Source: Acidobacteriota bacterium (GTDB lineage Bacteria; Acidobacteriota; Terriglobia; Terriglobales; Acidobacteriaceae). Taken from it: 64,000 nucleotides of DNA. The translations under genes were made by a program, and so were the position numbers. Below, in pieces: positions 9,385 to 17,153 of the stretch (positions within the stretch are counted from its first letter, which is position 1; the number at the start of each line of letters is the position of its first letter). The notes under the pieces are model-generated. The model saw only the letters and a list, made by a program, of their open reading frames with translations. It was not told where the DNA came from and did no database searches. Location: contig JAJYVU010000006.1 of NCBI GenBank assembly GCA_021791875.1, positions 1-64,000 on the forward strand. The letters are read 5' to 3'.

Positions 9385-9475
9385 ATTTGTCATTCCGACC
9401 GAAGTTGGCTCGCCGAAAGGCGAGCCAATGCAGCGGAGAGCCTGTCCCGAGCGCAGCCGAGGGAAACCTGTGATT
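9385..9475. repeat. REP-like intergenic repeat with perfect GAAA-loop hairpin
   Basis: The element begins TTTGTCATTCCGACCGAAG and contains a perfect 10-bp stem, TTGGCTCGCC (9405-9414) and GGCGAGCCAA (9419-9428), closed by a GAAA tetraloop. It shares its opening phrase with the element at 4507. It lies just after aroA. Confidence 0.45.
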
Positions 9476-9510
9476 TCCTGACCGGCCAAAGTGCCGACCA
9501 AAAAACCAAA

Positions 9511-9539
9511 ACGCCACGAACCTTCAAAGTTCGTGGCGT
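9511..9539 (-). terminator. Rho-independent terminator of the FtsB-like gene
   Basis: ACGCCACGAAC (9511-9521) pairs perfectly with GTTCGTGGCGT (9529-9539) around a 7-nt loop. On the minus strand it is followed by TTTTGGTTTTTTGG, so it ends the minus-strand unit; it may also block readthrough from aroA. Confidence 0.8.
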
Positions 9540-9575
9540 CCCATAAAAACTCAGCAATCTAAATCGCAATCCGTC

Positions 9576-10136
9576 CTACTTACTCCCACTCTTCTTCGCC
9601 CGCGGAATCGTCACAATCACCTCATCCGGACGAGCATAGTGCAGCCGTTCCCGCGCCTCGCGCTCAATCGTATCGGGATCGTTCTTGAGCGCATGAATCT
9701 TCTGTTGGATCTGTGCATTCTGTTGCCGGATCGCATCAATCTGCTGTTGCAGTTTCTGGTTTTCGTTCCGCTTCACTTCGTACGCATGCAGCCCATTCTG
9801 CCCGGCCACCACGTAGTAGCCAAGCAGCAGCGCCAGCACAGCCGCCGCGCCAGTAGCCGCGCGCCGGCGCACCCGGTACGCCCAGCCAACAGCTTTCGCC
9901 GCCAATTCGGTTTTGGACTTGCTTTCCAAGGCATCCTCAAAAGCCGCCCGCGCCTTTCGCACAGATGGCCCAAAGCGTACTCGTGTCTGGTGTCCGCAGA
10001 TCTGTCGTAGCCTCGTAACTCGTTCTTCCAGAGCCAGCCACAAAGCCTGATGCCTGCGTATCCACCTGATCGACTTAAGACGCACTAGATTTAAGGATGC
10101 CGCTTTCCCCCCTCCGGGAAAACCGCCAAATCTCAA
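9576..10136 (-). CDS. FtsB/DivIC-like septum formation initiator protein
   Basis: One membrane helix (about residues 94-112, AAAVLALLLGYYVVAGQNGL) is followed by a coiled coil rich in Gln and Asn (KRNENQKLQQQIDAIRQQNAQIQQ) and the short region DTIEREARERLHYARPDEVIV, the standard organisation of FtsB/DivIC proteins that link FtsQ and FtsL in the divisome. The N-terminal part before the helix is unusually long and basic at 186 residues total; the true start may be internal, for example a GTG or another codon downstream. It follows the phosphohexomutase gene by 17 bp on the same strand. Confidence 0.78.
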   Translation of the reverse strand: MRFGGFPGGGKAASLNLVRLKSIRWIRRHQALWLALEERVTRLRQICGHQTRVRFGPSVRKARAAFEDALESKSKTELAAKAVGWAYRVRRRAATGAAAVLALLLGYYVVAGQNGLHAYEVKRNENQKLQQQIDAIRQQNAQIQQKIHALKNDPDTIEREARERLHYARPDEVIVTIPRAKKSGSK

Positions 10137-10153
10137 TTATTCCCGCGGGGTAT

Positions 10154-11554
10154 CTAAGCCATTACCCACGCCTTCGCCGCGTCGCTCAGCGGCTGCAACT
10201 CGCTTTCCTTGCGCGACTCCGTGTACACGCGCACCACCGGCTCCGTGCCGCTCAGCCGGTAGCATACCCACGACCCATCATCCAGCAGCAGCTTCAACCC
10301 GTCCGTGCGCACCACGCCCGTCACCTTCAGCCCGCCAATCTCCGCCGGATCATGCTTGATCTTCTCCACGAACGCAGCCTTCACCTCCGGCGTCAGCCGG
10401 AAGTTCTCCCGCATCGGATAGTAGCTGCCCACCTTCGCAAACAGTCCCTTCAACTGATCGCCCAGGCTCTTGCCTCTCACCGCCACCATCTCGGCCGCCA
10501 GCAGCCCTGCCAGCACGCCATCCTTCTCCGGAACATGCCCGCGAATCGTCAACCCCGCACTCTCTTCGCCGCCAATTGCAATCGCGTCCTTATTGATCAG
10601 CTCTCCAATGTACTTGAACCCCACCGGGGTCTCATGCAGCTCAATCTTGTAGTGCTCCGCCAGCGCATTCACAAGGTTCGTCGTCGCCACCGACTTCGCC
10701 ACCCCGTTTCGCCATCCGCGCGTCTCCACCAGGTAATCGAACAGCAGCGCAATAATGTAATTCGGCTGGATAAACTTCCCATCCCCATCCACAATCCCGA
10801 ACCGGTCCGCGTCGCCGTCCGTCGCAATGCCGATCGCCGCGCCCGTTTCCTTCATCTTGTGCTTGCACGCTTCCAGCAGCTCATCGTCCGGCTCTGGAGC
10901 GTGCCCGCCAAATAGCACATCGCGGTAATCATGCACCGTCTCCACCTTCACGCCGTGCTCGCGCAGCACATCGCTGCTGTATCCGCGCCCTGCACCCCAG
11001 AACGGATCAAACACCACCGTCAGCCCGGCCTTCTGGATCGCCGCCAGGTCCACCAGCTCCGCCACACGCTTCAAATACGCAGGCTTCACATCCACTTCTT
11101 CAAACTTTTCCTTCGACGACCCCGCCGCAGGGATCATTTCACCCAGCGCCTTGATCTCCGCCTCAATCTTGTGCGTCACTTCCGGCAGTGCCGGAGCGCC
11201 ATCCGGCGTCGAAAACTTGATCCCGTTGTACTCCGGAGGATTATGCGATGCCGTAAAGTTAATCGCCCCGCTCGCTTTGTGCTGCTGCACCGCGTAAGCA
11301 ATCGCAGGTGTCGGCGCCGCCTCTGGAATCACCAGCGGCTTCACCCCGTGCGCTGCCAGCAGCTTCGCCGCCTCGGCCACAAACATCTCGCCCAGGAATC
11401 GCGGATCACGCCCCACCAGCACCTTCGGCTCGCCGCCCTGCTCGGCCACATACTTGGCAATGCCTGTCACCGCCCGCCGAATATTCGCGAACGTAAATTC
11501 GTCCGCCACAATCGCCCGCCAGCCAGAAGTCCCAAACTTGATCTCAGTCGCCAT
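10154..11554 (-). CDS. Phosphoglucomutase/phosphomannomutase family protein
   Basis: The 466-residue alpha-D-phosphohexomutase interconverts hexose 1- and 6-phosphates. The N-terminus KFGTSGWRAI is diagnostic, the active-site phosphoserine lies in TASHNPPEYNG, the metal-binding loop reads ATDGDADRFG, the sugar-binding loop GGEESAG, and the phosphate-binding loop LSGTEPVVRVY is near the C-terminus. Glucose- and mannose-specific members cannot be told apart here. It lies just upstream of the FtsB-like gene and probably shares its transcript. Confidence 0.9.
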   Translation of the reverse strand: MATEIKFGTSGWRAIVADEFTFANIRRAVTGIAKYVAEQGGEPKVLVGRDPRFLGEMFVAEAAKLLAAHGVKPLVIPEAAPTPAIAYAVQQHKASGAINFTASHNPPEYNGIKFSTPDGAPALPEVTHKIEAEIKALGEMIPAAGSSKEKFEEVDVKPAYLKRVAELVDLAAIQKAGLTVVFDPFWGAGRGYSSDVLREHGVKVETVHDYRDVLFGGHAPEPDDELLEACKHKMKETGAAIGIATDGDADRFGIVDGDGKFIQPNYIIALLFDYLVETRGWRNGVAKSVATTNLVNALAEHYKIELHETPVGFKYIGELINKDAIAIGGEESAGLTIRGHVPEKDGVLAGLLAAEMVAVRGKSLGDQLKGLFAKVGSYYPMRENFRLTPEVKAAFVEKIKHDPAEIGGLKVTGVVRTDGLKLLLDDGSWVCYRLSGTEPVVRVYTESRKESELQPLSDAAKAWVMA

Positions 11555-11637
11555 CGCCCCTCCGCGAAAATCAGTCCTGCCAGAATAGGTACAGCCAGTC
11601 AGATGCCAACTGCCATCTTAAATCGATGAGGTCTCCC

Positions 11638-11982
11638 ATGAACGACGCACGCATCGTACTCTCCACCGCAGGCAGCCTCGACGAAGCCGAACGCATCGCC
11701 AGCGCCCTTGTCGAGCAGCACCTTGCCGCCTGCGTCAATCTCATACCGCAAATCAAATCCATCTACCGCTGGCAGGGCCAGATGGAAGAAGCCTCCGAAG
11801 TCCTCCTCATCATCAAGACCACCGCTCCGTGCCTCGATGCCCTCGAGTCCACCCTCCGCAGCCTGCACTCGTACACCATCCCCGAATTCCTCGTCCTCGA
11901 CCTCGCCTCCGGCAGTCAGGCCTACCTCAACTGGATCCTCGAATCCGTCGAATCCCCGTCCACCGCATCAAAATCCGATTGA
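11638..11982 (+). CDS. cutA: Divalent-cation tolerance protein CutA
   Basis: CutA1 is a small trimeric ferredoxin-like-fold protein connected with copper and divalent-metal tolerance, whose biochemical role is still unclear. The 114-residue product shows the family core: LAACVNLIPQIKSIYRWQG, EEASEVLLIIKT, and the conserved HSYTIPEFLVLDL. The ATG at 11638 follows TGAGG by six bases; an ATG at 11626 overlaps that site and is unlikely. It is divergent from the phosphohexomutase gene. Confidence 0.92.
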   Translation: MNDARIVLSTAGSLDEAERIASALVEQHLAACVNLIPQIKSIYRWQGQMEEASEVLLIIKTTAPCLDALESTLRSLHSYTIPEFLVLDLASGSQAYLNWILESVESPSTASKSD

Positions 11983-12371
11983 ATCGGATTTCCTGTCGCC
12001 GCCCCCAGAAGCTCCCCCTGTGCGCGGGTTTTCCCTCAGGAAAGCTGCATTTCCCGAACACAAGTGCAGGCAAAAAAAACAGGAAATTCGCCTCGAACCT
12101 CTTCACTGAAGGTGTAGGGGAGAACAAGGAAGCTGGCGTACGCGTTCCATCAACGAACCGCCACACCCGATCGATCCAGAACGCCTCATAACCTCATTGA
12201 AAATGCTCTAAAACCACCTCAACCGGCCCCTCCCTGTTATCCTTACAGTGAACTCCTGACAGAGTTTGCACCCTTCCGTGCAGCAAGCCATCGGCCCGCG
12301 GGCCCAACGGCTCTTCTCCACGGCAGGACACGATCAGCTCATTTTCCTGAAGATGCAGTAAAGCTTCCGAG
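11983..12371. other. Intergenic region between cutA and the bioY unit
   Basis: No gene is supported in these 389 bp. It holds a 12-bp palindrome GGCCCGCGGGCC at 12293-12304, about 70 bp before the microprotein start. I found no BirA-type operator by eye. The promoter of the bioY unit should lie here. Confidence 0.4.
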
Positions 12372-12521
12372 ATGCGTTACCTATACGGAGTCTTTGTTTT
12401 TTCCACCCTCGTTCTTGTCTGGGCGATCGTTGGCGTTGTCCGCCACATTCGCCGCCACAACGCCGAGGTGTCTGCGCACGTCGAGGCGCATGAAACCGCC
12501 ACCAACCCGCCATTGGACTGA
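12372..12521 (+). CDS. 49-aa single-helix membrane microprotein upstream of bioY
   Basis: The frame encodes 49 residues beginning MRYLYGVFVFSTLVLVWAI, one hydrophobic helix followed by a basic, His-rich cytoplasmic-type tail (RHIRRHN...HVEAHE). Its stop is four bases before the bioY ATG, so the two are likely translationally coupled. No family was recognised. It may be a helper of the transporter or a leader frame; the tight spacing and the well-formed transmembrane segment support a real protein. Confidence 0.6.
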   Translation: MRYLYGVFVFSTLVLVWAIVGVVRHIRRHNAEVSAHVEAHETATNPPLD

Positions 12522-12525
12522 TCCC

Positions 12526-13131
12526 ATGAACCACGCCACCGCTGCATCGCCCGCCATCGCACCCCGCTCCCACGCCTGGCTTCGTAACACCGGACTCGCC
12601 GTCTCTGGCAGCCTCCTCGTCGCCGCCGCTGCGCATGTCTCTGTGCCGCTCTTTTTCACGCCTGTCCCGGTCACGCTCCAGACGCTCGCCGTCCTCGGCC
12701 TCGGCCTCCTGCTCGGCCCCTCCGTCGCCTTCGGCGCCATGGCGCTCTATCTCCTTGAAGGTCTCTCCGGACTCCCCGTCTTCAGCCCGGTCGGCCCCGG
12801 CGGCATCGCCCAGCTTCTCGGACCCGACGGCGGATATCTCCTCTCTTATCCGCTCGCCGCAGCCGCCGCAGGCTGGCTCTACCGCCGCGCGCGCCACTCG
12901 CGCCTTCTCTCGAACTTCGGCGTAGCCATCGCCTCTGCCGCCATCGGCGACATCCTCATCCTCGCCTGCGGAGCCGCATGGCTCGCCACCCTCACGCACT
13001 TCGCCCCGGCCAAAATCGCCGCGCTCGCCGTCCTTCCCTTCTTGCCCGGCGACGCGCTCAAGGTCATCGCCGCTGCGGCCATCGTCACCGGCATCGCCCG
13101 CGTGCGCCAACAGCATTCCGCGGCTGAGTAA
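12526..13131 (+). CDS. bioY: Biotin transporter BioY (ECF S component)
   Basis: BioY is the substrate-binding membrane subunit of the energy-coupling-factor biotin transporter. The 201-residue protein has six membrane segments and the family motifs: PVPVTLQTLAVLGLGLLLGP, YLLEGLSGLPVFS, GYLLSYPLAA and the C-terminal FLPGDALKVIAAA. No ECF ATPase or T component (BioM, BioN) is in the window, so it either works alone or with shared modules. It directly follows a 49-aa microprotein. The accB-accC carboxylase genes, major users of biotin, lie about 4 kb away. Confidence 0.93.
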   Translation: MNHATAASPAIAPRSHAWLRNTGLAVSGSLLVAAAAHVSVPLFFTPVPVTLQTLAVLGLGLLLGPSVAFGAMALYLLEGLSGLPVFSPVGPGGIAQLLGPDGGYLLSYPLAAAAAGWLYRRARHSRLLSNFGVAIASAAIGDILILACGAAWLATLTHFAPAKIAALAVLPFLPGDALKVIAAAAIVTGIARVRQQHSAAE

Positions 13132-13247
13132 TTCCGCCGCAACCCATTCGGCGCGTGCGCCTGCATCTTCATCCCGGCGACGCGCCCTCCAATTTTGACC
13201 GACTGCTTCTTCCCGAAGCTCAAGTGAAAGGATCAGGCATACCCGCA

Positions 13248-14102
13248 GTGAGCACTTCCGCAACCGACATTCGCGAAATTACCATCGCCCACAGCCCCGA
13301 CTCCGATGACGCCTTCATGTTCTACGGCCTCGCCAAAGACAAGGTCGTCGTTCCCGGCTACCGCTTCACCCACACCCTCACTGACATTGAAACCCTCAAT
13401 CACAAGGCCATGAACGAGGCCTTTTACGACGTCACCGCCGTCTCCTTCCACGCCTACCCCTACATCCAGGACAACTACGCCCTCATGGTCTGTGGCGGCT
13501 CCGTCGGTGAAAACTACGGCCCCATGATCATCTCGCCAAAGCCTCTCACGCTGGACGAGGTCCGCAAGGTCAAAATCGCCGTCCCCGGAACCCTCACCAC
13601 CGCCTACCTCACCCTCAAGCTCTTCGCCCCGGAAGTCGAAACCGAAGTCGTCCCCTTCGACCAGATCATCCCCCAGGTGCTCGAAGGCAAATACGACGCC
13701 GGCCTCATCATCCACGAGGGCCAGCTCACCTACTCCCACAGTGGCCTGCACAAGATCATCGATCTCGGCATCTGGTGGCGCGAGCAGACCGGCATGCCGC
13801 TCCCCCTCGGCGGCAACGCCATCCGCCGCTCCCTCGGCCCTGACGTCATCCACACCGTCACCGTAGCCCTCCGCGACAGCATCCAGTTCGGCCTCGACCA
13901 CCGCAAGGACGCCCTCGCCCACGCCATGCAGTATGCCCGCGACCTCGACCCCGAGCTCGCCAACCAGTTCGTCGGCATGTACGTCAATGAGCGCACCCTC
14001 AACTACGGCCCCGACGGCCAGGAAGCCATCCGCAAGCTCCTCCAGATGGGACACGAGCGCGGCATCATCCCCCACGCCGTGAAAGTCGACTTCGTAGAGT
14101 AA
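13248..14102 (+). CDS. mqnD: 1,4-dihydroxy-6-naphthoate synthase (MqnD), futalosine menaquinone pathway
   Basis: MqnD converts cyclic dehypoxanthinyl futalosine to 1,4-dihydroxy-6-naphthoate in the alternative menaquinone pathway. The product of about 284 residues has the periplasmic-binding-protein-like fold of MqnA/MqnD, with the N-terminal IAHSPDSDDAFMFY and the MqnD-type IHEGQLTY near residue 160, which separates it from MqnA. The GTG at 13248 gives an N-terminus that fits homologues; a GTG at 13224 is possible too. The other mqn genes are not in this window. It ends in a strong hairpin. Confidence 0.88.
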   Translation: MSTSATDIREITIAHSPDSDDAFMFYGLAKDKVVVPGYRFTHTLTDIETLNHKAMNEAFYDVTAVSFHAYPYIQDNYALMVCGGSVGENYGPMIISPKPLTLDEVRKVKIAVPGTLTTAYLTLKLFAPEVETEVVPFDQIIPQVLEGKYDAGLIIHEGQLTYSHSGLHKIIDLGIWWREQTGMPLPLGGNAIRRSLGPDVIHTVTVALRDSIQFGLDHRKDALAHAMQYARDLDPELANQFVGMYVNERTLNYGPDGQEAIRKLLQMGHERGIIPHAVKVDFVE

Positions 14103-14124
14103 CCGCCGGCTTCCGCACAGACAC

Positions 14125-14151
14125 CAAAGGGCATCCACCGGATGCCCTTTG
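14125..14151 (+). terminator. Terminator hairpin of mqnD
   Basis: CAAAGGGCATC (14125-14135) and GATGCCCTTTG (14141-14151) form a perfect 11-bp stem around CACCG, 22 bp after the mqnD stop. The following TGCTTTGC is only moderately T-rich. Confidence 0.75.
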
Positions 14152-14184
14152 TGCTTTGCAGGAACAAATCCCAATCTTCCGCGG

Positions 14185-14310
14185 CTACAGCTTCTTCACA
14201 AACTCCGGAATATACTTCCCCACATCCACATCCTTCACCGAATGATCCGGAAGCGTCACATAGACCTTCGTGGGGTAAAGGCCATTCTTCGATAAGTCGT
14301 ACTCCTCAAT
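14185..14310 (-). CDS. Possible 41-aa protein with ATT start, or remnant that lost its ATG
   Basis: The minus strand carries a clean 41-codon frame reading EEYDLSKNGLYPTKVYVTLP and then a well-formed hydrophilic end (VGKYIPEFVKKL, stop). There is no ATG, GTG or TTG in frame; the codon at the expected start is ATT, preceded at a suitable distance by AGAAGGA, and an in-frame TGA lies four codons further up. So either ATT initiates, as in infC, or a former ATG was mutated. The protein is unrecognised. It is 24 bp downstream of the PH-like gene on the same strand. Confidence 0.4.
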   Translation of the reverse strand: MEEYDLSKNGLYPTKVYVTLPDHSVKDVDVGKYIPEFVKKL

Positions 14311-14334
14311 TTTTCCTTCTCAAAAGGTGCGCAT

Positions 14335-14931
14335 CTACGCATCCGCCGCCGGATCAGCGTCCACCGCCGCCGACCCCGCCATATCCGCCACCACCACTGT
14401 CACCGGCCGCAGTTCTTTGGGAATCTTGTCTCCGCACCGTTTGCAAAGCTCCTCCAGCAAACGGTCGCGGTCCGGCAGCTGCCGCGTGTGAATCACCCGG
14501 GTCCCGTCCGCCCCGGTTACAATCAGCAGCTTGTTCTTCTTCGCTGGCCGCACCTCTCGCACATCATCCCAGGCAATCCGCTTCTTCTTGAGGAAGAACC
14601 GCACTTCCTGCATCAGGCCGTCCGGCCCCGACGTAATCGTCTCCGGGAACGGCGCCATCAGCCCCACGGCAAGAACCGCCAGCACAAAAGCCACGACCAG
14701 GGATCTCCCACGGAAAGGACCTCCGCCGAACTGGATCACAATCGCGTAAAGCAGGTAAACAAACAACGCCAGCCATGCCCAGTACGTCCGCTGATCCAGC
14801 TCGAACACGACCTTCCCGTCGCCTGCCTCTTTCGCCGCCCTGTGCTGGCCGGTCTCACTCCGGATCGCCAACAATAGCAGCACTGGTACTGCCCACACCA
14901 GGAAGACCCGAAGCACACCGACCCAAACCAT
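14335..14931 (-). CDS. Membrane protein with PH-like C-terminal domain
   Basis: A protein of about 198 residues with an N-terminal membrane helix (VWVGVLRVFLVWAVPVLLLL) and two further helices (WAWLALFVYLLYAIVIQ and LVVAFVLAVLAVGLM), followed by a cytoplasmic part. That part (RFFLKKKRIAWDDVREVR, then LLIVTGADGTRVIHTR) looks like a bacterial PH-like beta-sandwich. Function is unknown. The ATG at 14931 follows AAGGGG; the open frame to 15102 has no domain support. Confidence 0.65.
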   Translation of the reverse strand: MVWVGVLRVFLVWAVPVLLLLAIRSETGQHRAAKEAGDGKVVFELDQRTYWAWLALFVYLLYAIVIQFGGGPFRGRSLVVAFVLAVLAVGLMAPFPETITSGPDGLMQEVRFFLKKKRIAWDDVREVRPAKKNKLLIVTGADGTRVIHTRQLPDRDRLLEELCKRCGDKIPKELRPVTVVVADMAGSAAVDADPAADA

Positions 14932-15165
14932 GTGGAACCCCTTGCTTGCCCTTGGTGGATTCGCCGAAGCTGTACCCTCGAGCGACAGTACCCGGCGCGG
15001 CTCTTCCGCTTGGATACAGCCGCACTTGCCGAACCCGGTGGCACACAGCAACAGAAAATCCGCTCCAGGGCGGATTGGCTCAACCGAAACAGAATATCCC
15101 ACACTCCGTCCAGCTCTCAGAAAAAGTGTGGGATTTCTTTCTCCCGATCCTCTTTGTAGATCGTC

Positions 15166-15681
15166 TTAAGCGCCGGGCATCTCATCCGCCGAAGGCCCGT
15201 ACATCCCTGGAATCGAAATGTTCAGCAGCCGCAGGTACACCCCCAGTTGCGCCCGGTGATGAATCATATGGTTCATCACCATGCTGCGGTAAACAGCTCT
15301 TCGCGGCATATCCACCACCGTCTGGCCCATCCAGTCCATCTTCCAGTTCGCCATCCACACTTCGTCGCCAGAACCTGTCAGCGCCGCCTTCGCCTCGACC
15401 AGGTCTTTGTCGAACCGCGCCACCATCTCTGCGCGCGTTTTTCCCTTCCAAACATCCTGGTACTTCTTCGCATCCTCGGCCGTAATCGACATCCCCGGCT
15501 TCGTCAGCGTATCGCGGCACCATTCCGGAAAATCCGACACATGCCACGCCAGCCTTCCCAGTTCCATCGACTTCTCATGCGGCTTCCAACCCAGCTTCTC
15601 ATCTGGAACCAGCTCCAGCATCTTGCGGGTGTTGGCAAACTCCTGTTCAAACTCCGGCAACAGCGACTTGGCAAGGCTCAT
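15166..15681 (-). CDS. DinB family protein
   Basis: The 171-residue protein has the four-helix DinB/YfiT fold. Metal-ligand histidines are in place: LAWHVSDFPEW near residue 45 and MVMNHMIHHRAQLGVYLR near residue 135. DinB-superfamily members include thiol-dependent transferases and proteins of unknown function; nothing nearby points to a thiol cofactor. The ATG follows GAAGGAGAAGAGAG. It stands alone. Confidence 0.83.
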   Translation of the reverse strand: MSLAKSLLPEFEQEFANTRKMLELVPDEKLGWKPHEKSMELGRLAWHVSDFPEWCRDTLTKPGMSITAEDAKKYQDVWKGKTRAEMVARFDKDLVEAKAALTGSGDEVWMANWKMDWMGQTVVDMPRRAVYRSMVMNHMIHHRAQLGVYLRLLNISIPGMYGPSADEMPGA

Positions 15682-15911
15682 CTCTCTTCTCCTTCTGGCA
15701 ACTTAGATTGGCAAAACCGGGTATCTCTTTCAACCGAATTCGCCTCGCCCACCAGCCTACACTTAAAAAGCGAAGAAAAGGTGAAAATTAAGCGCGGATT
15801 CGTCGCCTGCTCAGCTTTTTACGCTGCGCTGTCGAAAACTGAACAATGTGATTTGATATCCATCGACTGGCCCAGCCCACGTCCCACCTGATGCGGCTTG
15901 CCACCCGTCCG

Positions 15912-16682
15912 TCAGCCCTCGAATTGGAAGCCGTTGCTCACATCGACCAGGCCCGTTCCGGACCAGTGTTCAAACGAAGTCATGTCCAGTTTCGGCGACC
16001 GGATCGCCCGCCATACCCCGACCATGTTGAGCAGCCGTATGTCGTCAAGAATGAGCAGACACGATGATGTTGGCTTGATTCGCGTCAGATTGGAGAGAAA
16101 TTTCGGCTCAAAAACTCCGTCCTTCGGCGCATCACAGAATATAATCTCGGACCGATTCAACAAATCCAGATGCTTGTCAAACATCTTCGGATCAGAGATA
16201 TCCTCAAGGAACTGAACGACCCGCCCTTCTGCGAAGCTTCTCTCGTCCAGATGCGTGCGAAACTCGCCCCACGGGATAATATCAAACGTGGTTAGCTTGC
16301 AGGATTCCGGCATGCCATGCTCCAGGCTCGCCGAACCCATCCCAGTGTAGGTTCCAATTTCGACAATGTTGCGCTTGCCCAAATTCCTGGCCAGCGCATG
16401 CAGCAATCGATAGTGTTCTCCCGGAAAAATATCATAATAGACAGCGTCCGGAAGGTGTTTGTTGCGCGATGTAAGATCTTCCAGATTGGTCTCCCGCGCA
16501 TTCTGGATGGCCAGCAGACTCTGGTCGAAGAGGAAATCGTTGGGGCTCACATCTCCGTCTACAGATACAAGAACACTCAGTTCCGAATGCCTTCCTTGCC
16601 GCAGAAGCGACTGGCTCATCACCAGCCTCCGCATCAGCGTCTTCTTGGCCATGCGCATCGCCAGGCTATCAAATGAAGCCAA
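15912..16682 (-). CDS. Class I SAM-dependent methyltransferase
   Basis: The 256-residue protein shows the Rossmann-type motif I NIVEIGTYTGMGSASL near residue 105, an acidic strand end (TFDIIPWGE) and IIFCDAPKDGVFEPKF as the motif-IV region. The substrate is unknown; the layout recalls O-methyltransferases of surface polysaccharide or secondary metabolism. The start used is TTG at 16682; ATG at 16658 is an alternative. The gene and its flanks are visibly less GC-rich than their neighbours, which suggests acquisition from elsewhere. Confidence 0.75.
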   Translation of the reverse strand: MASFDSLAMRMAKKTLMRRLVMSQSLLRQGRHSELSVLVSVDGDVSPNDFLFDQSLLAIQNARETNLEDLTSRNKHLPDAVYYDIFPGEHYRLLHALARNLGKRNIVEIGTYTGMGSASLEHGMPESCKLTTFDIIPWGEFRTHLDERSFAEGRVVQFLEDISDPKMFDKHLDLLNRSEIIFCDAPKDGVFEPKFLSNLTRIKPTSSCLLILDDIRLLNMVGVWRAIRSPKLDMTSFEHWSGTGLVDVSNGFQFEG

Positions 16683-17153
16683 TCAATTACCGTCCCTTCT
16701 CCGTCTCGATTGCAAAAGAATCTGGAAGTATTCGAGTTGCCAGACACGTCTATCCGTCCGATGCAACCAAGGTATACCAGTCAGGCCGCTGCAATCTTGG
16801 AAAACAACAGTAGCAGCTTGATTCACTCGCCAATCACGCATATCCCCGCTCGCAATCGCTACTCACCCATTGGAAGAATTCATGCACTTCGGGTGTATCG
16901 ATATATGGAGACGGCCAGAGTTGCACCAGAAATTCTGGCCAGACGAAGCGAAGACCCATGGCTGTGGCGAGACAACTGGCAGGGACGACAACGAAGCTGG
17001 AAGCAATTTTCGACACAGCACTCCAGGGACAGGGCCATTTCCCCATTTCCCTGTTGCTCGTCGCTGAGATACGCGTGATATCTGTCGCTTCTCTAACTGG
17101 CGAAGAATGGCTCCCGTCTCTGATGATCCCTAAATTTCAATACGTCCCAGCAC
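16683..17153. other. AT-richer spacer without a supported gene
   Basis: These 471 bp between the methyltransferase gene and accC carry only short frames with no recognisable domain. Base composition is lower in GC than the rest of the window. A minus-strand 70-codon frame at 16834-17046 may be debris. The stretch looks like degraded or acquired DNA. Confidence 0.4.

Noticed and set aside
8315-9517. 400-codon minus-strand frame opposite aroA
   Set aside because: Antisense shadow; Gly/Glu-rich without recognisable motifs.
16834-17046. 70-codon minus-strand frame in the AT-richer spacer
   Set aside because: No recognisable family and a poor start. It might be gene debris.
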